Positions 44,496 to 53,291 of a stretch of DNA of 64,000 bases are shown here, piece by piece. The notes under the pieces were generated by a model. It did no database searches. It was not told the DNA's origin and saw nothing but the letters and a program-made list of their open reading frames with translations. Each line of letters starts with the position of its first letter. Position 1 is the stretch's first letter. Both the position numbers and the translations under genes were made by a program. Origin of the DNA: Litorimonas sp964511495 (GTDB lineage: Bacteria > Pseudomonadota > Alphaproteobacteria > Caulobacterales > Maricaulaceae); assembly GCA_964511495.1 (NCBI GenBank), contig CAZEFT010000005.1, positions 1-64,000 of the forward strand, read 5' to 3'.

Positions 44496-44975
44496 TTATG
44501 GTGCAGAATTTCCGAAAAATGTGTGTTTTACAGTATCGCCGGGTTGAATACCTAATTCCAACGCTCTGCCGCCTCTTAATTCGACCACAGCTGCGACAAC
44601 CGCTTCGGAAGAGGCGCTTCGCAATTTGTAAGGTTGCGCGCGATGTTCGATTTTAAGGATTTTACCATTGGAACGGACGAAAAGGATATCCAGAGGAATC
44701 GCTGTGTTTTTCATCCAAATTGTTGCGACTTTCGGTTCAGCGAACTCAAAAATCATCCCAAAATCGTCCTCCATCTCCTCACGGAACATCATGCCGCGTG
44801 CTTGCTGTTCCAAGGTTTTTGCCTCTTCGACCATAAACTTATGATCCCCTGACTGAGATGTGATGGTCAGAGGCTTGGGTTCGCCAAAATCGACAACATC
44901 ATTTCGGTTTGTCTGCGCAAAAACGGAACTGCTCAGAAAAAGGAAAAGGACTAGGCTGAGTAAAAGGTTTTTCAT
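44496..44975 (-). CDS. DUF192 family exported protein
   Basis: 159 residues from ATG 44975, with a Sec signal peptide (hydrophobic core about 4-18, cleavage after VFA). The mature part is a small beta-barrel of DUF192: ARGMMFREEMEDDFGMIFEF, IWMKNTAIPLDILFV, and VVELRGGRALELGIQPGD. Family function is unknown. The frame stays open further upstream to 45131, but that extension reads through tRNA-Glu and is not coding. Confidence 0.9.
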   Translation of the reverse strand: MKNLLLSLVLFLFLSSSVFAQTNRNDVVDFGEPKPLTITSQSGDHKFMVEEAKTLEQQARGMMFREEMEDDFGMIFEFAEPKVATIWMKNTAIPLDILFVRSNGKILKIEHRAQPYKLRSASSEAVVAAVVELRGGRALELGIQPGDTVKHTFFGNSAP

Positions 44976-45052
44976 GGCGTTCGCATAGCGAATTAGACCC
45001 AATACGGGAAGTCCATAATCACAGTAGGGTAAAAAATCTTGGAGAAAACTGA

Positions 45053-45127
45053 TGGCAGTCCCTAGGGGAATCGAACCCCTCTTTCCAGGTTGAAAACCTG
45101 GCGTCCTAACCGATAGACGAAGGGACC
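45053..45127 (-). tRNA. tRNA-Glu (anticodon TTC)
   Basis: 75 nt with encoded CCA. Acceptor GGTCCCT/AGGGACT has one G-U pair; the anticodon stem CCAGG/CCTGG encloses TTTTCAA. T-arm AGGGG-TTCGATT-CCCCT. Confidence 0.97.
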
Positions 45128-45143
45128 GCATATCAGTCCGCGC

Positions 45144-45172
45144 GATATAGAATTCAGTTTTACGAGGTGCAA
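45144..45172 (-). promoter_or_regulatory. promoter of tRNA-Glu
   Basis: On the minus strand TTGCAC, exactly 17 nt, TATATC, ending 16 nt before the tRNA 5' end. GC-rich bases follow the -10, as is common at stable-RNA promoters under stringent control. Confidence 0.6.
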
Positions 45173-45232
45173 GTCTTATTTTTCAAAAAAATCAGCTTTT
45201 GCCTGTTTTTCTGCACTACAAAGCGTAATTCT

Positions 45233-47047
45233 TTAGGCCTCATTCGCCCATGCTACATCCAAAATGTGAAAATCTGCCGAGACACGCCCCTTCCACTCAT
45301 TCCGCTTGATTTGACCAGCAATGTGAACAGGGCGCGTGCCCGCCATGAGGAGAGTTTCTGCCAATCCCGCATCATCGGCGCCAAAACACATGGCCCGAAG
45401 ACTGCTTCCGTCGCGGCTTTTAATTTGTGTCCGAATATGCGGACCGCCTTTTAGTCTTTCAACATAATCAATAACAACATCAGCCAAAGCAAAAGTGGGA
45501 GTCGGGTTACCCGCACCATAGGGAGCGACCTTATCCAGAATGGTCAATGTATCGAGAGACACAGCGCGCGGGTGAATAACAGAATCGACTTTCAAAGCTT
45601 GGTTTTCGCGCGCTAATTTGACGACATCTGATAACTCAGCCTCCATGAAGGCCTTAAACAGCTCTATTTTGTCGGCGGCAATCGTCAATCCACCTGCCAT
45701 AGCATGGCCGCCACCCGATAAAAGCAGTCCTGCGGCTTTGGCCTTTCCAAGCGCCTCGCCAATATTGACGCCTTTTATGGAGCGTGCGGACCCTTTACCC
45801 TGCCCGTCCTCATCCAATCCCATCACAATACAGGGCTTGCCAAAACGATCTTTAATGCGCCCGGCAACAATTCCGATGATACCCGGATGCCAATCCTCCA
45901 TCGCAACGATTAGAACCTGCTTCTCTTCATCCGCTTTTATGGCCTCAACCATGGCCTCATTTTGAATGCGGCTTTGAATTTGACGGCGTTCCGTATTCAC
46001 ACGGTCTAATTCAGCGGCATAGGCGTAAGCTGTTTGTGAATTTTCGGTGGAAAGCAGTTCGGCCCCCATATGTGATACGCCGATTCGACCGCCCGCATTA
46101 ATGCGCGGACCAAACCCAAATCCGGCATCCCGCGTGGTAAAAGGCGCTGAAAGTGAAGCAATATCCGCCAGCGCCTCTATGCCCGGCATGTGACAACGAG
46201 ACAAAACCTTAAGCCCTTGGCTGACAATAGCCCGATTTAGCCCTGTCAGAGGCACCACATCGCATATCGTTCCTAGCGCAGCCAAGCCCAATATATCCAG
46301 TGAGGGTAATGACGGCTCAATTCCGCGTCTTTTGGCCTCCCGATTAAGCGCAACAACAGTCATGAAACAGACACCCGCCGCCGCCAAATGGCCCAAGCCT
46401 GATTCGTCGTCATGGCGATTTGGGTTAATTATCGCTTTGGCTTGGGGACGCGTCTCATCCATCAAGTGATGGTCAATGACAACAACATCCAAACCAATCT
46501 CTATAGCGTGGGATAAAGCGCTATGCGCAGCCGCACCGCAATCAACCGTGATAACAAACTGAAAGTCTTGTTTTTTTAAAGTTTCAAAGGCTTTGGCAGA
46601 GGGGCCATATCCTTCTAAAAGACGATCCGGAACGTAAAGTGACCAATCCTGCCCCATGGCCCGTGCCCAGCGAAGAAGTTGTGCTGCAGACGTACCGCCA
46701 TCCACATCATAATCCGCAAAAACACAAACCTTTTTCTGTTTATCAATAGCGTCAAAAACATAACTGACGGCCTTATCCATATCCTTAAGCGTGGATGGGT
46801 CAGGCAGGCTGTCTCGCAAGCGAGGGTTTAAAAAGGTCTTTACATCACCCGCCTTCACCCCCCTTCCCGCCATCAACCTAGCTGATAAGGGTTCGATGTC
46901 AGAAACCTTAGTGAGTGCGTCGATATCAGAGTCGAGAGCGCGCGAAACCCATGCCTGCCCCTTAGCGGACGATATCACGCCCAGAACCGTATTCTCACTC
47001 AAGTTTTTCTTTTCCAAATCTCTCTCACCGGCAGAGCTGATAGGCAT
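45233..47047 (-). CDS. recJ: single-stranded-DNA exonuclease RecJ
   Basis: 5'-3' exonuclease in recombination and mismatch repair, 604 residues. DHH-family motifs in order: VFADYDVDGGTSAAQ (motif I), DCGAAAHSAL, VVIDHHLMDETRP (DHH motif), and NPNRHDDESGLGHLAAAG. The DHHA1 domain follows with LLSGGGHAMAGGLTI, and an OB-type domain closes the protein. glpX ends inside its start (TAATG, 1 nt overlap), so the two are coupled. Confidence 0.96.
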   Translation of the reverse strand: MPISSAGERDLEKKNLSENTVLGVISSAKGQAWVSRALDSDIDALTKVSDIEPLSARLMAGRGVKAGDVKTFLNPRLRDSLPDPSTLKDMDKAVSYVFDAIDKQKKVCVFADYDVDGGTSAAQLLRWARAMGQDWSLYVPDRLLEGYGPSAKAFETLKKQDFQFVITVDCGAAAHSALSHAIEIGLDVVVIDHHLMDETRPQAKAIINPNRHDDESGLGHLAAAGVCFMTVVALNREAKRRGIEPSLPSLDILGLAALGTICDVVPLTGLNRAIVSQGLKVLSRCHMPGIEALADIASLSAPFTTRDAGFGFGPRINAGGRIGVSHMGAELLSTENSQTAYAYAAELDRVNTERRQIQSRIQNEAMVEAIKADEEKQVLIVAMEDWHPGIIGIVAGRIKDRFGKPCIVMGLDEDGQGKGSARSIKGVNIGEALGKAKAAGLLLSGGGHAMAGGLTIAADKIELFKAFMEAELSDVVKLARENQALKVDSVIHPRAVSLDTLTILDKVAPYGAGNPTPTFALADVVIDYVERLKGGPHIRTQIKSRDGSSLRAMCFGADDAGLAETLLMAGTRPVHIAGQIKRNEWKGRVSADFHILDVAWANEA

Positions 47048-48042
47048 TAAATTGGGCGCTCTGAACGGAGTTTTTGAACCGCTTTATCAACAGAGTTCAT
47101 AATCAAGGTATGCGTATGAACATGGCTATTTGTAAACTTCACCCCATCCAAAAGCGAGCCTTGCGTTACGCCTGTGGCCGAGAAAATTGTTGGCCCTGAC
47201 GCTAAGCCTTCAAGGTCATACTTTGTGTCCAATTGATCAATACCGACGCGACGGGCACGGCTGACTTCATCATCATTTCGGAAATGCAAACGCCCCTGCA
47301 TTTGCCCGCCAATACAGCGTAAGGCCGCAGCGGCTAAGACACCTTCGGGCGCTCCGCCCTGTCCAATATACATATCAATCTGCGTGTCGGAGTCCGTTGT
47401 TGCGATAACGCCCTGAACGTCTCCGTCACTAATGAGACTCACTTTCGCATCCATATCGCGCAACGCATTGATAATAGTTCCGTGACGGGCGCGGTCTAAT
47501 ACACAAACTGTGATGTCTTTTGGCTTCACGCCTTTTGCCTTGGCAAGGGCTCTTACATTATCTTCGACAGACCTATCCAGATCAACCAAGCCCGGCGCAT
47601 AACCAGGCCCTATAGCGATTTTATCCATATAAGTATCGGGCGCATAAAGCAGCCCTCCGCGTGGCGCGAAAGCCATAACCGCCAAAGCATTGGCCATATT
47701 TTTCGCCGTCAATGTTGTTCCCTCTAACGGGTCAAGGGCAATATCGATTTCTGGCCCTGTCCCTTTGCCCACTTCCTCACCAATAAAGAGCATAGGCGCC
47801 TCGTCTCGTTCACCCTCACCAATGACAACGCGGCCTTTGATATCCATATTATTGAGATCTGTTCGCATCGCATCTACAGCGGCCTGATCAGCCGCTTTTT
47901 CATCGCCGCGTCCAGCGAGTTTGGAAGCTGCAATCGCCGCCTTCTCAGTCACAAGAGCCGCACGAAGCGCGAGACCAGCGTTAAATCCAAGTTTTGTCAT
48001 TCTGTCCTCAACTGTCTCGGTAATCCAATTTGCGGCAGACAT
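47047..48042 (-). CDS. glpX: fructose-1,6-bisphosphatase class II
   Basis: Gluconeogenic phosphatase, 331 residues, with the lithium-sensitive phosphatase fold. Metal-site motifs: GEGERDEAPMLFIGEEVG, DIALDPLEGTTLTAKN, and later DGDVQGVI and GQGGAPEGVLAAAALRCIGGQMQGRL, a signature of the GlpX group. No class I enzyme is in the window. It is the gene before recJ in the operon, and about 58 bp after the aminotransferase gene. Confidence 0.95.
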   Translation of the reverse strand: MSAANWITETVEDRMTKLGFNAGLALRAALVTEKAAIAASKLAGRGDEKAADQAAVDAMRTDLNNMDIKGRVVIGEGERDEAPMLFIGEEVGKGTGPEIDIALDPLEGTTLTAKNMANALAVMAFAPRGGLLYAPDTYMDKIAIGPGYAPGLVDLDRSVEDNVRALAKAKGVKPKDITVCVLDRARHGTIINALRDMDAKVSLISDGDVQGVIATTDSDTQIDMYIGQGGAPEGVLAAAALRCIGGQMQGRLHFRNDDEVSRARRVGIDQLDTKYDLEGLASGPTIFSATGVTQGSLLDGVKFTNSHVHTHTLIMNSVDKAVQKLRSERPI

Positions 48043-48100
48043 AGCAGTCTAAACCGAGACTAACATGGTTATTCTATGCGAGAGCCGACATTATGATGAT

Positions 48101-49300
48101 TTAGTCGTCCAATAGGAAATGTTTGATATTTCTGGCGGCTTGGCGAATGCGTTGTTCATTTTCGACCAGAGCAATCCGAACATAACCTTCACCATTCTCA
48201 CCAAACCCGTTGCCCGGGGAGACGGCTACACCGGCTTTTCTCATCAATAATTTACAAAATTCTACAGAGCCTAAATGCGCATATTGTTTGGGCAGAGGCG
48301 CCCATGTAAACATAGAGGCTTCTGGTGAAGGAATGTCCCACCCTGCCCGTTTGAAACTTTCGACCATCACGTCACGGCGGTTTCTATAAACTTGGCGGGC
48401 CTCATCTACAACGGATTGTGGCCCATCCAAAGCGGCACAAGCGGCCACTTGAATCGGTGTGAAAGCTCCATAATCAAGATAAGATTTGACCCGGGCGAGA
48501 GCGGCAATCAATCGCTTTGACCCTACAGCGAAGCCCATACGCCACCCCGCCATGGAATAGGTCTTTGAGAGAGATATCGTCTCAATCGCCAAAATGTCGT
48601 CCTTCGCCCCTGGAACCTGAAAAATTGATGGAGGCGGGTTACCGAAGTAAATTTCTGAATAAGCTAAATCTGATAAGATAATGATATTATTGGCTTTTGC
48701 GATCGCCACGATCTCTTCATAGAAAGATAAATCCGCAACATGGCCCGTCGGGTTAGACGGGAAGCAGACCACGATTGCCATAGGTGGCTTCTCCGCTTTA
48801 GTCAGAGCCTCTTTGACGCCTGCAAGATATTCATCAGCTGTAATAGCGGGAATGCCCTGAATTTTGGCCCCGGCGATTACGAAACCATAAGCATGGAGTG
48901 GATAGGACGGGTCAGGAGCGTAAATAACATCACCTGGTGCAGTGATCGCCTGCGCGAGATTGGCGAACCCCTCTTTTGATCCAATCGTCGCGATAACCTC
49001 GCTCTCTGGGTCTAACTCAACATCAAAGCGACGCTTATAATAACGGGAACATGCTTGGCGAAGCCCTTTAATCCCGCGAGACGCCGAATAACCTGTTGTT
49101 TTCGGCTTTTGCACTGTTTCGATGAGCTTATCGATAATATGCTTGGGTGTCGGCATGTCGGGATTACCAAAACCAAAATCGATAATATCCATGCCGTCAG
49201 CCCGAAGCTCCGCTTTGAGCTTATTGACCTCTGCAAAGACATAAGGCGGTAAGCGCTTAATCCGATAAAACTCTTCGGTTTCGATATGATTATCTGTCAC
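48101..49300 (-). CDS. AlaC-like aminotransferase (glutamate-pyruvate / LL-DAP aminotransferase group)
   Basis: 399 residues from a GTG start. Class I PLP aminotransferase with FGFGNPDMPTP, GSKEGFANLAQ, YPLHAYGF, CFPSNPTGHVADLSFYEEIV, the PLP lysine in ETISLSKTYSMAGWRMGFAVG and the C-terminal RIALVENEQRIRQAARNI. The group contains E. coli AlaC (alanine synthesis) and relatives annotated as LL-diaminopimelate aminotransferases; sequence alone does not settle which. In many alphaproteobacteria a homoserine dehydrogenase gene follows it before glpX, but none is present here. Confidence 0.88.
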   Translation of the reverse strand: MTDNHIETEEFYRIKRLPPYVFAEVNKLKAELRADGMDIIDFGFGNPDMPTPKHIIDKLIETVQKPKTTGYSASRGIKGLRQACSRYYKRRFDVELDPESEVIATIGSKEGFANLAQAITAPGDVIYAPDPSYPLHAYGFVIAGAKIQGIPAITADEYLAGVKEALTKAEKPPMAIVVCFPSNPTGHVADLSFYEEIVAIAKANNIIILSDLAYSEIYFGNPPPSIFQVPGAKDDILAIETISLSKTYSMAGWRMGFAVGSKRLIAALARVKSYLDYGAFTPIQVAACAALDGPQSVVDEARQVYRNRRDVMVESFKRAGWDIPSPEASMFTWAPLPKQYAHLGSVEFCKLLMRKAGVAVSPGNGFGENGEGYVRIALVENEQRIRQAARNIKHFLLDD

Positions 49301-49325
49301 GTCTATGCCTATTCATTCAGCAAAT

Positions 49326-49667
49326 TTATTGCGGATCATCAGCCTTATAAGCCTGAGCTTTGGCTTTTTTATTTTGAAACTCATTGCTTAGCTCTTGCGC
49401 CGTTTGGGGCTCCGCAGCTTCAGGCAATGAAAATCCGTCTTTTATAGCGTTCAAAGATTTAGCAGCCTCGTCCCATTCCTCTGCGTTGCGCGTATCTGTT
49501 GGTATGGGAGGCGCATCCCTGGGATCAGGAATCGTCTGATCAATATTACGGGCTTCTTCCTCAAATTCTGAACTTCCCATAAAGTCGATATTCGGCATTT
49601 TCACGGTTGAACAGGCCGCCAAAGTGGCGGTCGATAACAATAAACATATAATTTTGAAGCGTGTCAT
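49326..49667 (-). CDS. small lipoprotein of unknown function
   Basis: 113 residues from ATG 49667, giving the signal MTRFKIICLL and lipobox LAAC at residues 16-19; an ATG at 49730 would spoil the signal. The mature part is hydrophilic, acidic and rich in Pro, Asp, Glu and Ala (TIPDPRDAPPIPTDTRNAEEWDEAAKSL), probably mostly helical or disordered. I do not recognise a family. It is followed 25 nt later by the aminotransferase gene on the same strand. Confidence 0.75.
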   Translation of the reverse strand: MTRFKIICLLLSTATLAACSTVKMPNIDFMGSSEFEEEARNIDQTIPDPRDAPPIPTDTRNAEEWDEAAKSLNAIKDGFSLPEAAEPQTAQELSNEFQNKKAKAQAYKADDPQ

Positions 49668-49772
49668 ATCAAAGCCGAGTCGTTTTCTCTGTCTCTTTAT
49701 AAATATGGGCAAAATTAGGGTCGAGGTCACTTAAAATATAAGACAGGCGCTATTTTCAGCTTATATTGGACA

Positions 49773-50819
49773 TTACGGGAATAAGGCCAGAGACTTGAGC
49801 CCCAGTGTTTCTTCCCACCCCTGCGTTAAATTGTAATTCTGCAATGCTTGCCCTGACGACCCTTTTGTCAAATTGTCAATCACAGCAATAATCACCGCTG
49901 TGTTGGGCACGCGATTATCAAACACATTGATAAAACAATGATTTGAACCTCTTACATGACGCGTTTGGGGAACAATGCCGTCTTCCAAAACTGACACAAA
50001 GGGCGTGGATTTATATGTATTTTCCAAAGTTCGCCTTAAATCGGTCAATGACGTCCCTTCCCGTAAAGAGACAACCGTCGTTGTAATCATGCCCCGGTTC
50101 ATGGGAACAAGATGAGGTATCATGGACACACAACTCTTTTGACCAGAAACACGCTTAATGATCTGGTCAATTTCTGGGGCGTGGCGATGGGCTCCGACGC
50201 TATAAGCATGCGCCCCCTCTGCTAGCTCTGTGAAAGACAAGCCCAAATTCGCTTTGCGCCCTGCCCCTGTCACCCCTGTAATCGCAGAGACTGTTAAGTT
50301 TTCAGGGTCAATTTGCTCAGCCCTCAACAAGGGGAGTAAGGGCAACAACGTACAGGTGGGGAAACATCCCGGACATGCGACGAGCGACGCGCCAGATAAG
50401 CTCTCTTTCGCCCATTCCGTAAGACCATAAACGGCCTTATCCAATAAATGAGAGAAATTGTGAGCCCGACCGTAAGTTTCCGCATAGAGTTCAGGATCAC
50501 GCAGACGAAAATCAGCGGAAAGATCAATAACCGTTTCAACTTTGGGCAAAATGGCCGCAATTGTTTCCTGACTGGCACCGTGAGGCAGACAGGCAAAAGC
50601 AACATCAATTCGCGACCAATCGACCTCTTTCCAATCTTGCAAATCCGGCAGCTTCAGGTGAGCCAAGTTGCCAAACACATCACCAGCACGTTCCCCCGCC
50701 CGACTATGCCCAGTGAGGGCGGCGATTTCGATATGTGGATGGTTTTGTATCAGGCGAATGATTTCTACGCCAGTATAGCCTGACGCTCCCAAAACCGCCG
50801 CTCTTTTCATATTCGGCAT
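49773..50819 (-). CDS. argC: N-acetyl-gamma-glutamyl-phosphate reductase
   Basis: Third step of arginine synthesis, NADPH-dependent. It is 348 residues from ATG 50819, supported by GAGGG 6 nt upstream. Dinucleotide-binding VLGASGYTGVEIIRL at the N-terminus; the catalytic cysteine is in LVACPGCFPTCTLLPLLPL and the active-site His in GAHRHAPEI. It follows the rplM-rpsI operon on the same strand, beyond a strong terminator, a frequent neighbour arrangement in alphaproteobacteria. Confidence 0.95.
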   Translation of the reverse strand: MPNMKRAAVLGASGYTGVEIIRLIQNHPHIEIAALTGHSRAGERAGDVFGNLAHLKLPDLQDWKEVDWSRIDVAFACLPHGASQETIAAILPKVETVIDLSADFRLRDPELYAETYGRAHNFSHLLDKAVYGLTEWAKESLSGASLVACPGCFPTCTLLPLLPLLRAEQIDPENLTVSAITGVTGAGRKANLGLSFTELAEGAHAYSVGAHRHAPEIDQIIKRVSGQKSCVSMIPHLVPMNRGMITTTVVSLREGTSLTDLRRTLENTYKSTPFVSVLEDGIVPQTRHVRGSNHCFINVFDNRVPNTAVIIAVIDNLTKGSSGQALQNYNLTQGWEETLGLKSLALFP

Positions 50820-50858
50820 GTCATGCCCTCATTCCTGGATTTGCGATAATTCAACAAA

Positions 50859-50889
50859 CAAAAAAGCGCTCCGGTTTCCCGAAGCGCTT
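50859..50889 (-). terminator. strong intrinsic terminator of the rplM-rpsI operon
   Basis: On the minus strand AAGCGCTTCGG, GAAA tetraloop, CCGGAGCGCTT, then TTTTGTTTG. All eleven positions pair (one U-G). It lies 31 nt past the rpsI stop. Confidence 0.9.
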
Positions 50890-50919
50890 GAAACATAAAC
50901 AGCAAAGGCTGTGAAAGCT

Positions 50920-51414
50920 TTAACGCTTCGAGAACTGGAAGCTCTTACGGGCTTTCGCGCGGCCATATTTCTTACGCTCAACGACACGTGAGTCGCGTGT
51001 AATGAAGCCGGCAGCCTTTAACGGCTTGCGCAAAGCAGGTTCGTAATAAGTCAGGGCCTTTGTAATTCCGTGACGAACGGCACCGGCTTGACCGGATAGA
51101 CCACCGCCTTTGACAGTTGCAACAACATCATAGGAGTCGACACGATCGGCAACTTCAAAAGCCTGACGAATGATAAGGCGCAGAACAGGACGTGCGAAGT
51201 AAACTTCCTGATCACGGCCATTTACGGTGACTTTTCCGTTGCCGGGCTTGATCCAGACGCGGGCAATCGAGTTTTTCCGCTTACCTGTTGCGTAGGCACG
51301 ACCAAGTTCGTCAATCTTTGGCTCTGGCAAAGCGGCTGTGTCTACAGCGACGCCTTCGCTTGTTTTGCCATCCATGACATCTTTAAGGTCTGCAAGTGTT
51401 TGGGTCTCAGCCAT
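50920..51414 (-). CDS. rpsI: 30S ribosomal protein S9
   Basis: 164 residues. The C-terminal 125 are the S9 core: YATGKRKNSIARVWIKPG, GGGLSGQAGAVRHGITKAL, and the end DSRVVERKKYGRAKARKSFQFSKR, whose basic tail reaches the P-site tRNA. An N-terminal extension of about 35 acidic/neutral residues is usual in alphaproteobacteria. Follows rplM after 4 nt. Confidence 0.98.
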   Translation of the reverse strand: MAETQTLADLKDVMDGKTSEGVAVDTAALPEPKIDELGRAYATGKRKNSIARVWIKPGNGKVTVNGRDQEVYFARPVLRLIIRQAFEVADRVDSYDVVATVKGGGLSGQAGAVRHGITKALTYYEPALRKPLKAAGFITRDSRVVERKKYGRAKARKSFQFSKR

Positions 51415-51418
51415 GATC

Positions 51419-51889
51419 TTAGGCTCCCTTCACGTTTTTAGGGCTCATTGATTTGAAGTCGATAACTTCAGGGTTTTGAGCTTCATGTGGATGTTCCGAA
51501 CCGGCATAGACACGCAGATTGGATAATTGTTTACGTGCCAATGGACTTTCCTTTGGCAACATGCGCTGAACAGCTTTACGCAGAACACGGTCAGGGAAGC
51601 GACCGTCCAAAATCTTGTCTGCTGTGCGTTCTTTCAAGCCACCTGGATGGCCTGTGTGCCAGTAATAGACTTTGTCATTACGCTTATTGCCTGTGAAGGC
51701 CACTTTTTCAGCATTGATAACAATAACATTATCACCACAGTCAATGTGGGGCGTGTAAGTCGGTAAATGCTTGCCGCGAAGACGCATGGCAATAAAGGTT
51801 GCCAAACGACCTGTGACAACATCTTCTGCGTCGATGAGAATCCATTTCTTCTCAACGTCAGCAGTTTTTAAAAACTTTGTCGTTTTCAT
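51419..51889 (-). CDS. rplM: 50S ribosomal protein L13
   Basis: 156 residues with the L13 signature KWILIDAEDVVTGRLAT, KHLPTYTPHIDCGDNVIVINAEK, YYWHTGHPGGLKERT and VQRMLPKESPLARKQL. First gene of the rplM-rpsI pair. The leader upstream contains two perfect stem-loops (see separate entry) that may serve autoregulation, known for L13 in E. coli. Confidence 0.98.
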   Translation of the reverse strand: MKTTKFLKTADVEKKWILIDAEDVVTGRLATFIAMRLRGKHLPTYTPHIDCGDNVIVINAEKVAFTGNKRNDKVYYWHTGHPGGLKERTADKILDGRFPDRVLRKAVQRMLPKESPLARKQLSNLRVYAGSEHPHEAQNPEVIDFKSMSPKNVKGA

Positions 51890-51904
51890 AATATCCTCTA
51901 TTCT

Positions 51905-51983
51905 CGACAGGACCCTATCCTGTCGGCTAAGCGCGGCTTGTTAGAGGAAGAACGGCGTCTCGTCAATGACCTTATTCATTGAC
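51905..51983 (-). promoter_or_regulatory. structured leader of rplM-rpsI
   Basis: Two perfect hairpins lie in the 144-bp region before rplM. One is CGACAGG-ATAGGGT-CCTGTCG at 51905-51925, ending 15 nt before the ATG and so close to the ribosome site AGAGGA. The other is GTCAATGA, 6-nt loop, TCATTGAC at 51962-51983. The proximal stem is placed to affect initiation. L13 as ligand is an inference from the E. coli operon. Confidence 0.5.
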
Positions 51984-52033
51984 CTTTATGAAATACCCTA
52001 ACAATTTCAATGCGATAGAGTTTCGGTATTATA

Positions 52034-53116
52034 TTACCGTGAAAAATATCTGGCCTTCCACATCAAAGCTAAGGCTGTTAGGAAAACAAAGATAGACGAG
52101 AACTGGTGAAGCAGAGCGAGTTTGATATGAGCCGGATCAAAATTCTCTCCTGAGAGCAACGTCCAAATGCCTAAACCAACCTGCCAAAGCAGGATGCCGA
52201 GCATCATTGAGGCTATTCCCCGCATATAGTCCGTTTTTCGGACAGTTATAAAAATCCAAATGCCCATAATAAGAATGATATAGGCCAGCATACGATGATT
52301 GAATTGTATCGCAGCTGTGTTTTCAAAAAAGTTCTTCCAGAATGGGGACATCATCCCATAGCCCGCGGGTATAAAATCGCCGTCCATAAGCGGCCATTCA
52401 TTATAGCTCCGACCTGACTTTGTGCCCGCGACAAAAGCTCCGGCTATAATTTGCAGGTATACAAGAACCGCAAAAATGACCGTTCGCCTTTTGAAAGGCT
52501 GATCTAATCGACTGGGACGGAAATTATTATTATGGGCTTTTCGTAGCCAATAGAGACCGCCCAAAATAATAAAAGCCATCCCTAAATGTGTTGCGAGACG
52601 GTATTGGCTGACATCAACCATCCCTTCTTGCAAACCGCTATAGACCATCCACCAACCGATAGCGCCCTGAATACAAATTAGAACAAAAGGAATGAGAAAA
52701 AAGCCGAAAGACCGTCGCTGAAATTTCTTTCGCACCGCAAAATAAATCAGCGGAAGCAGGTAAGCGAGCCCGATTAAACGCCCGATTTGCCGATGGGCCC
52801 ATTCCCAAAAATAGATAAATTTGAAACCCGCCAAATCCATGTCAGGGTGCTCTGCCTCAAACTCAGGAATGAGTTTATACTTTTCAAACTCTGCCAACCA
52901 AGCTTCATGAGACAAGGGAGGTAAGGCTCCGCGTATCGGGGCCCATTCCGTGATCGACAATCCGGAGTTCGTCAGACGTGTTGCTCCCCCCACGACGATG
53001 ATGGCAGCGACAAGAAACATCATGATCGCTAACCAAGTTGAGACAGCCTTGCTGGGTTTGTCAAAGTCAATCATGAGGCTGATATAATCCCTTTTCGCGT
53101 TAATGCGCTGTGACAT
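52034..53116 (-). CDS. ctaA: heme A synthase, COX15/CtaA type
   Basis: Oxidises heme O to heme A for cytochrome aa3 oxidase. It is 360 residues with eight hydrophobic helices in two four-helix repeats. Heme-ligand histidines stand in FWEWAHRQIGRL and RLATHLGMAF in the first half, QFNHRMLAYII and ALLHQFSSI in the second. GGATRLTNSGLSITEW is the COX15 family start block. The alternative ATG at 53074 would remove 14 residues; neither has a good ribosome site. It indicates an aerobic organism with an aa3-type oxidase. Confidence 0.95.
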   Translation of the reverse strand: MSQRINAKRDYISLMIDFDKPSKAVSTWLAIMMFLVAAIIVVGGATRLTNSGLSITEWAPIRGALPPLSHEAWLAEFEKYKLIPEFEAEHPDMDLAGFKFIYFWEWAHRQIGRLIGLAYLLPLIYFAVRKKFQRRSFGFFLIPFVLICIQGAIGWWMVYSGLQEGMVDVSQYRLATHLGMAFIILGGLYWLRKAHNNNFRPSRLDQPFKRRTVIFAVLVYLQIIAGAFVAGTKSGRSYNEWPLMDGDFIPAGYGMMSPFWKNFFENTAAIQFNHRMLAYIILIMGIWIFITVRKTDYMRGIASMMLGILLWQVGLGIWTLLSGENFDPAHIKLALLHQFSSIFVFLTALALMWKARYFSR

Positions 53117-53153
53117 CTTTGCGACATATTTGGTGGGATGTTCAAGGTAAAAA

Positions 53154-53230
53154 TGGTCGGAGTAGCAGGATTCGAACCTGCGACCCCTAAGCCCCCAGCT
53201 TAGTGCGCTACCGGACTGCGCTATACTCCG
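53154..53230 (-). tRNA. tRNA-Pro (anticodon GGG)
   Basis: 77 nt with encoded CCA. Acceptor CGGAGTA/TACTCCG is perfect, and the anticodon stem CTAAG/CTTAG encloses CTGGGGG. It is the second proline tRNA of the window. Confidence 0.97.
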
Positions 53231-53247
53231 ACACTTCCGATGCGGGC

Positions 53248-53276
53248 GCTATAAGGGGAGAGGGAAATCAAAGCAA
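53248..53276 (-). promoter_or_regulatory. promoter of tRNA-Pro(GGG)
   Basis: On the minus strand TTGCTT, 17 nt, TATAGC, ending 17 nt before the tRNA 5' end and followed by a GC-rich stretch. Confidence 0.5.
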
Positions 53277-53291
53277 CTCTCTAAACTGATT

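Noticed and set aside
44976..45131. Upstream extension of the DUF192 frame to 45131
   Set aside because: The extension is a translation through the tRNA-Glu gene; the true start at 44975 gives a proper signal peptide.
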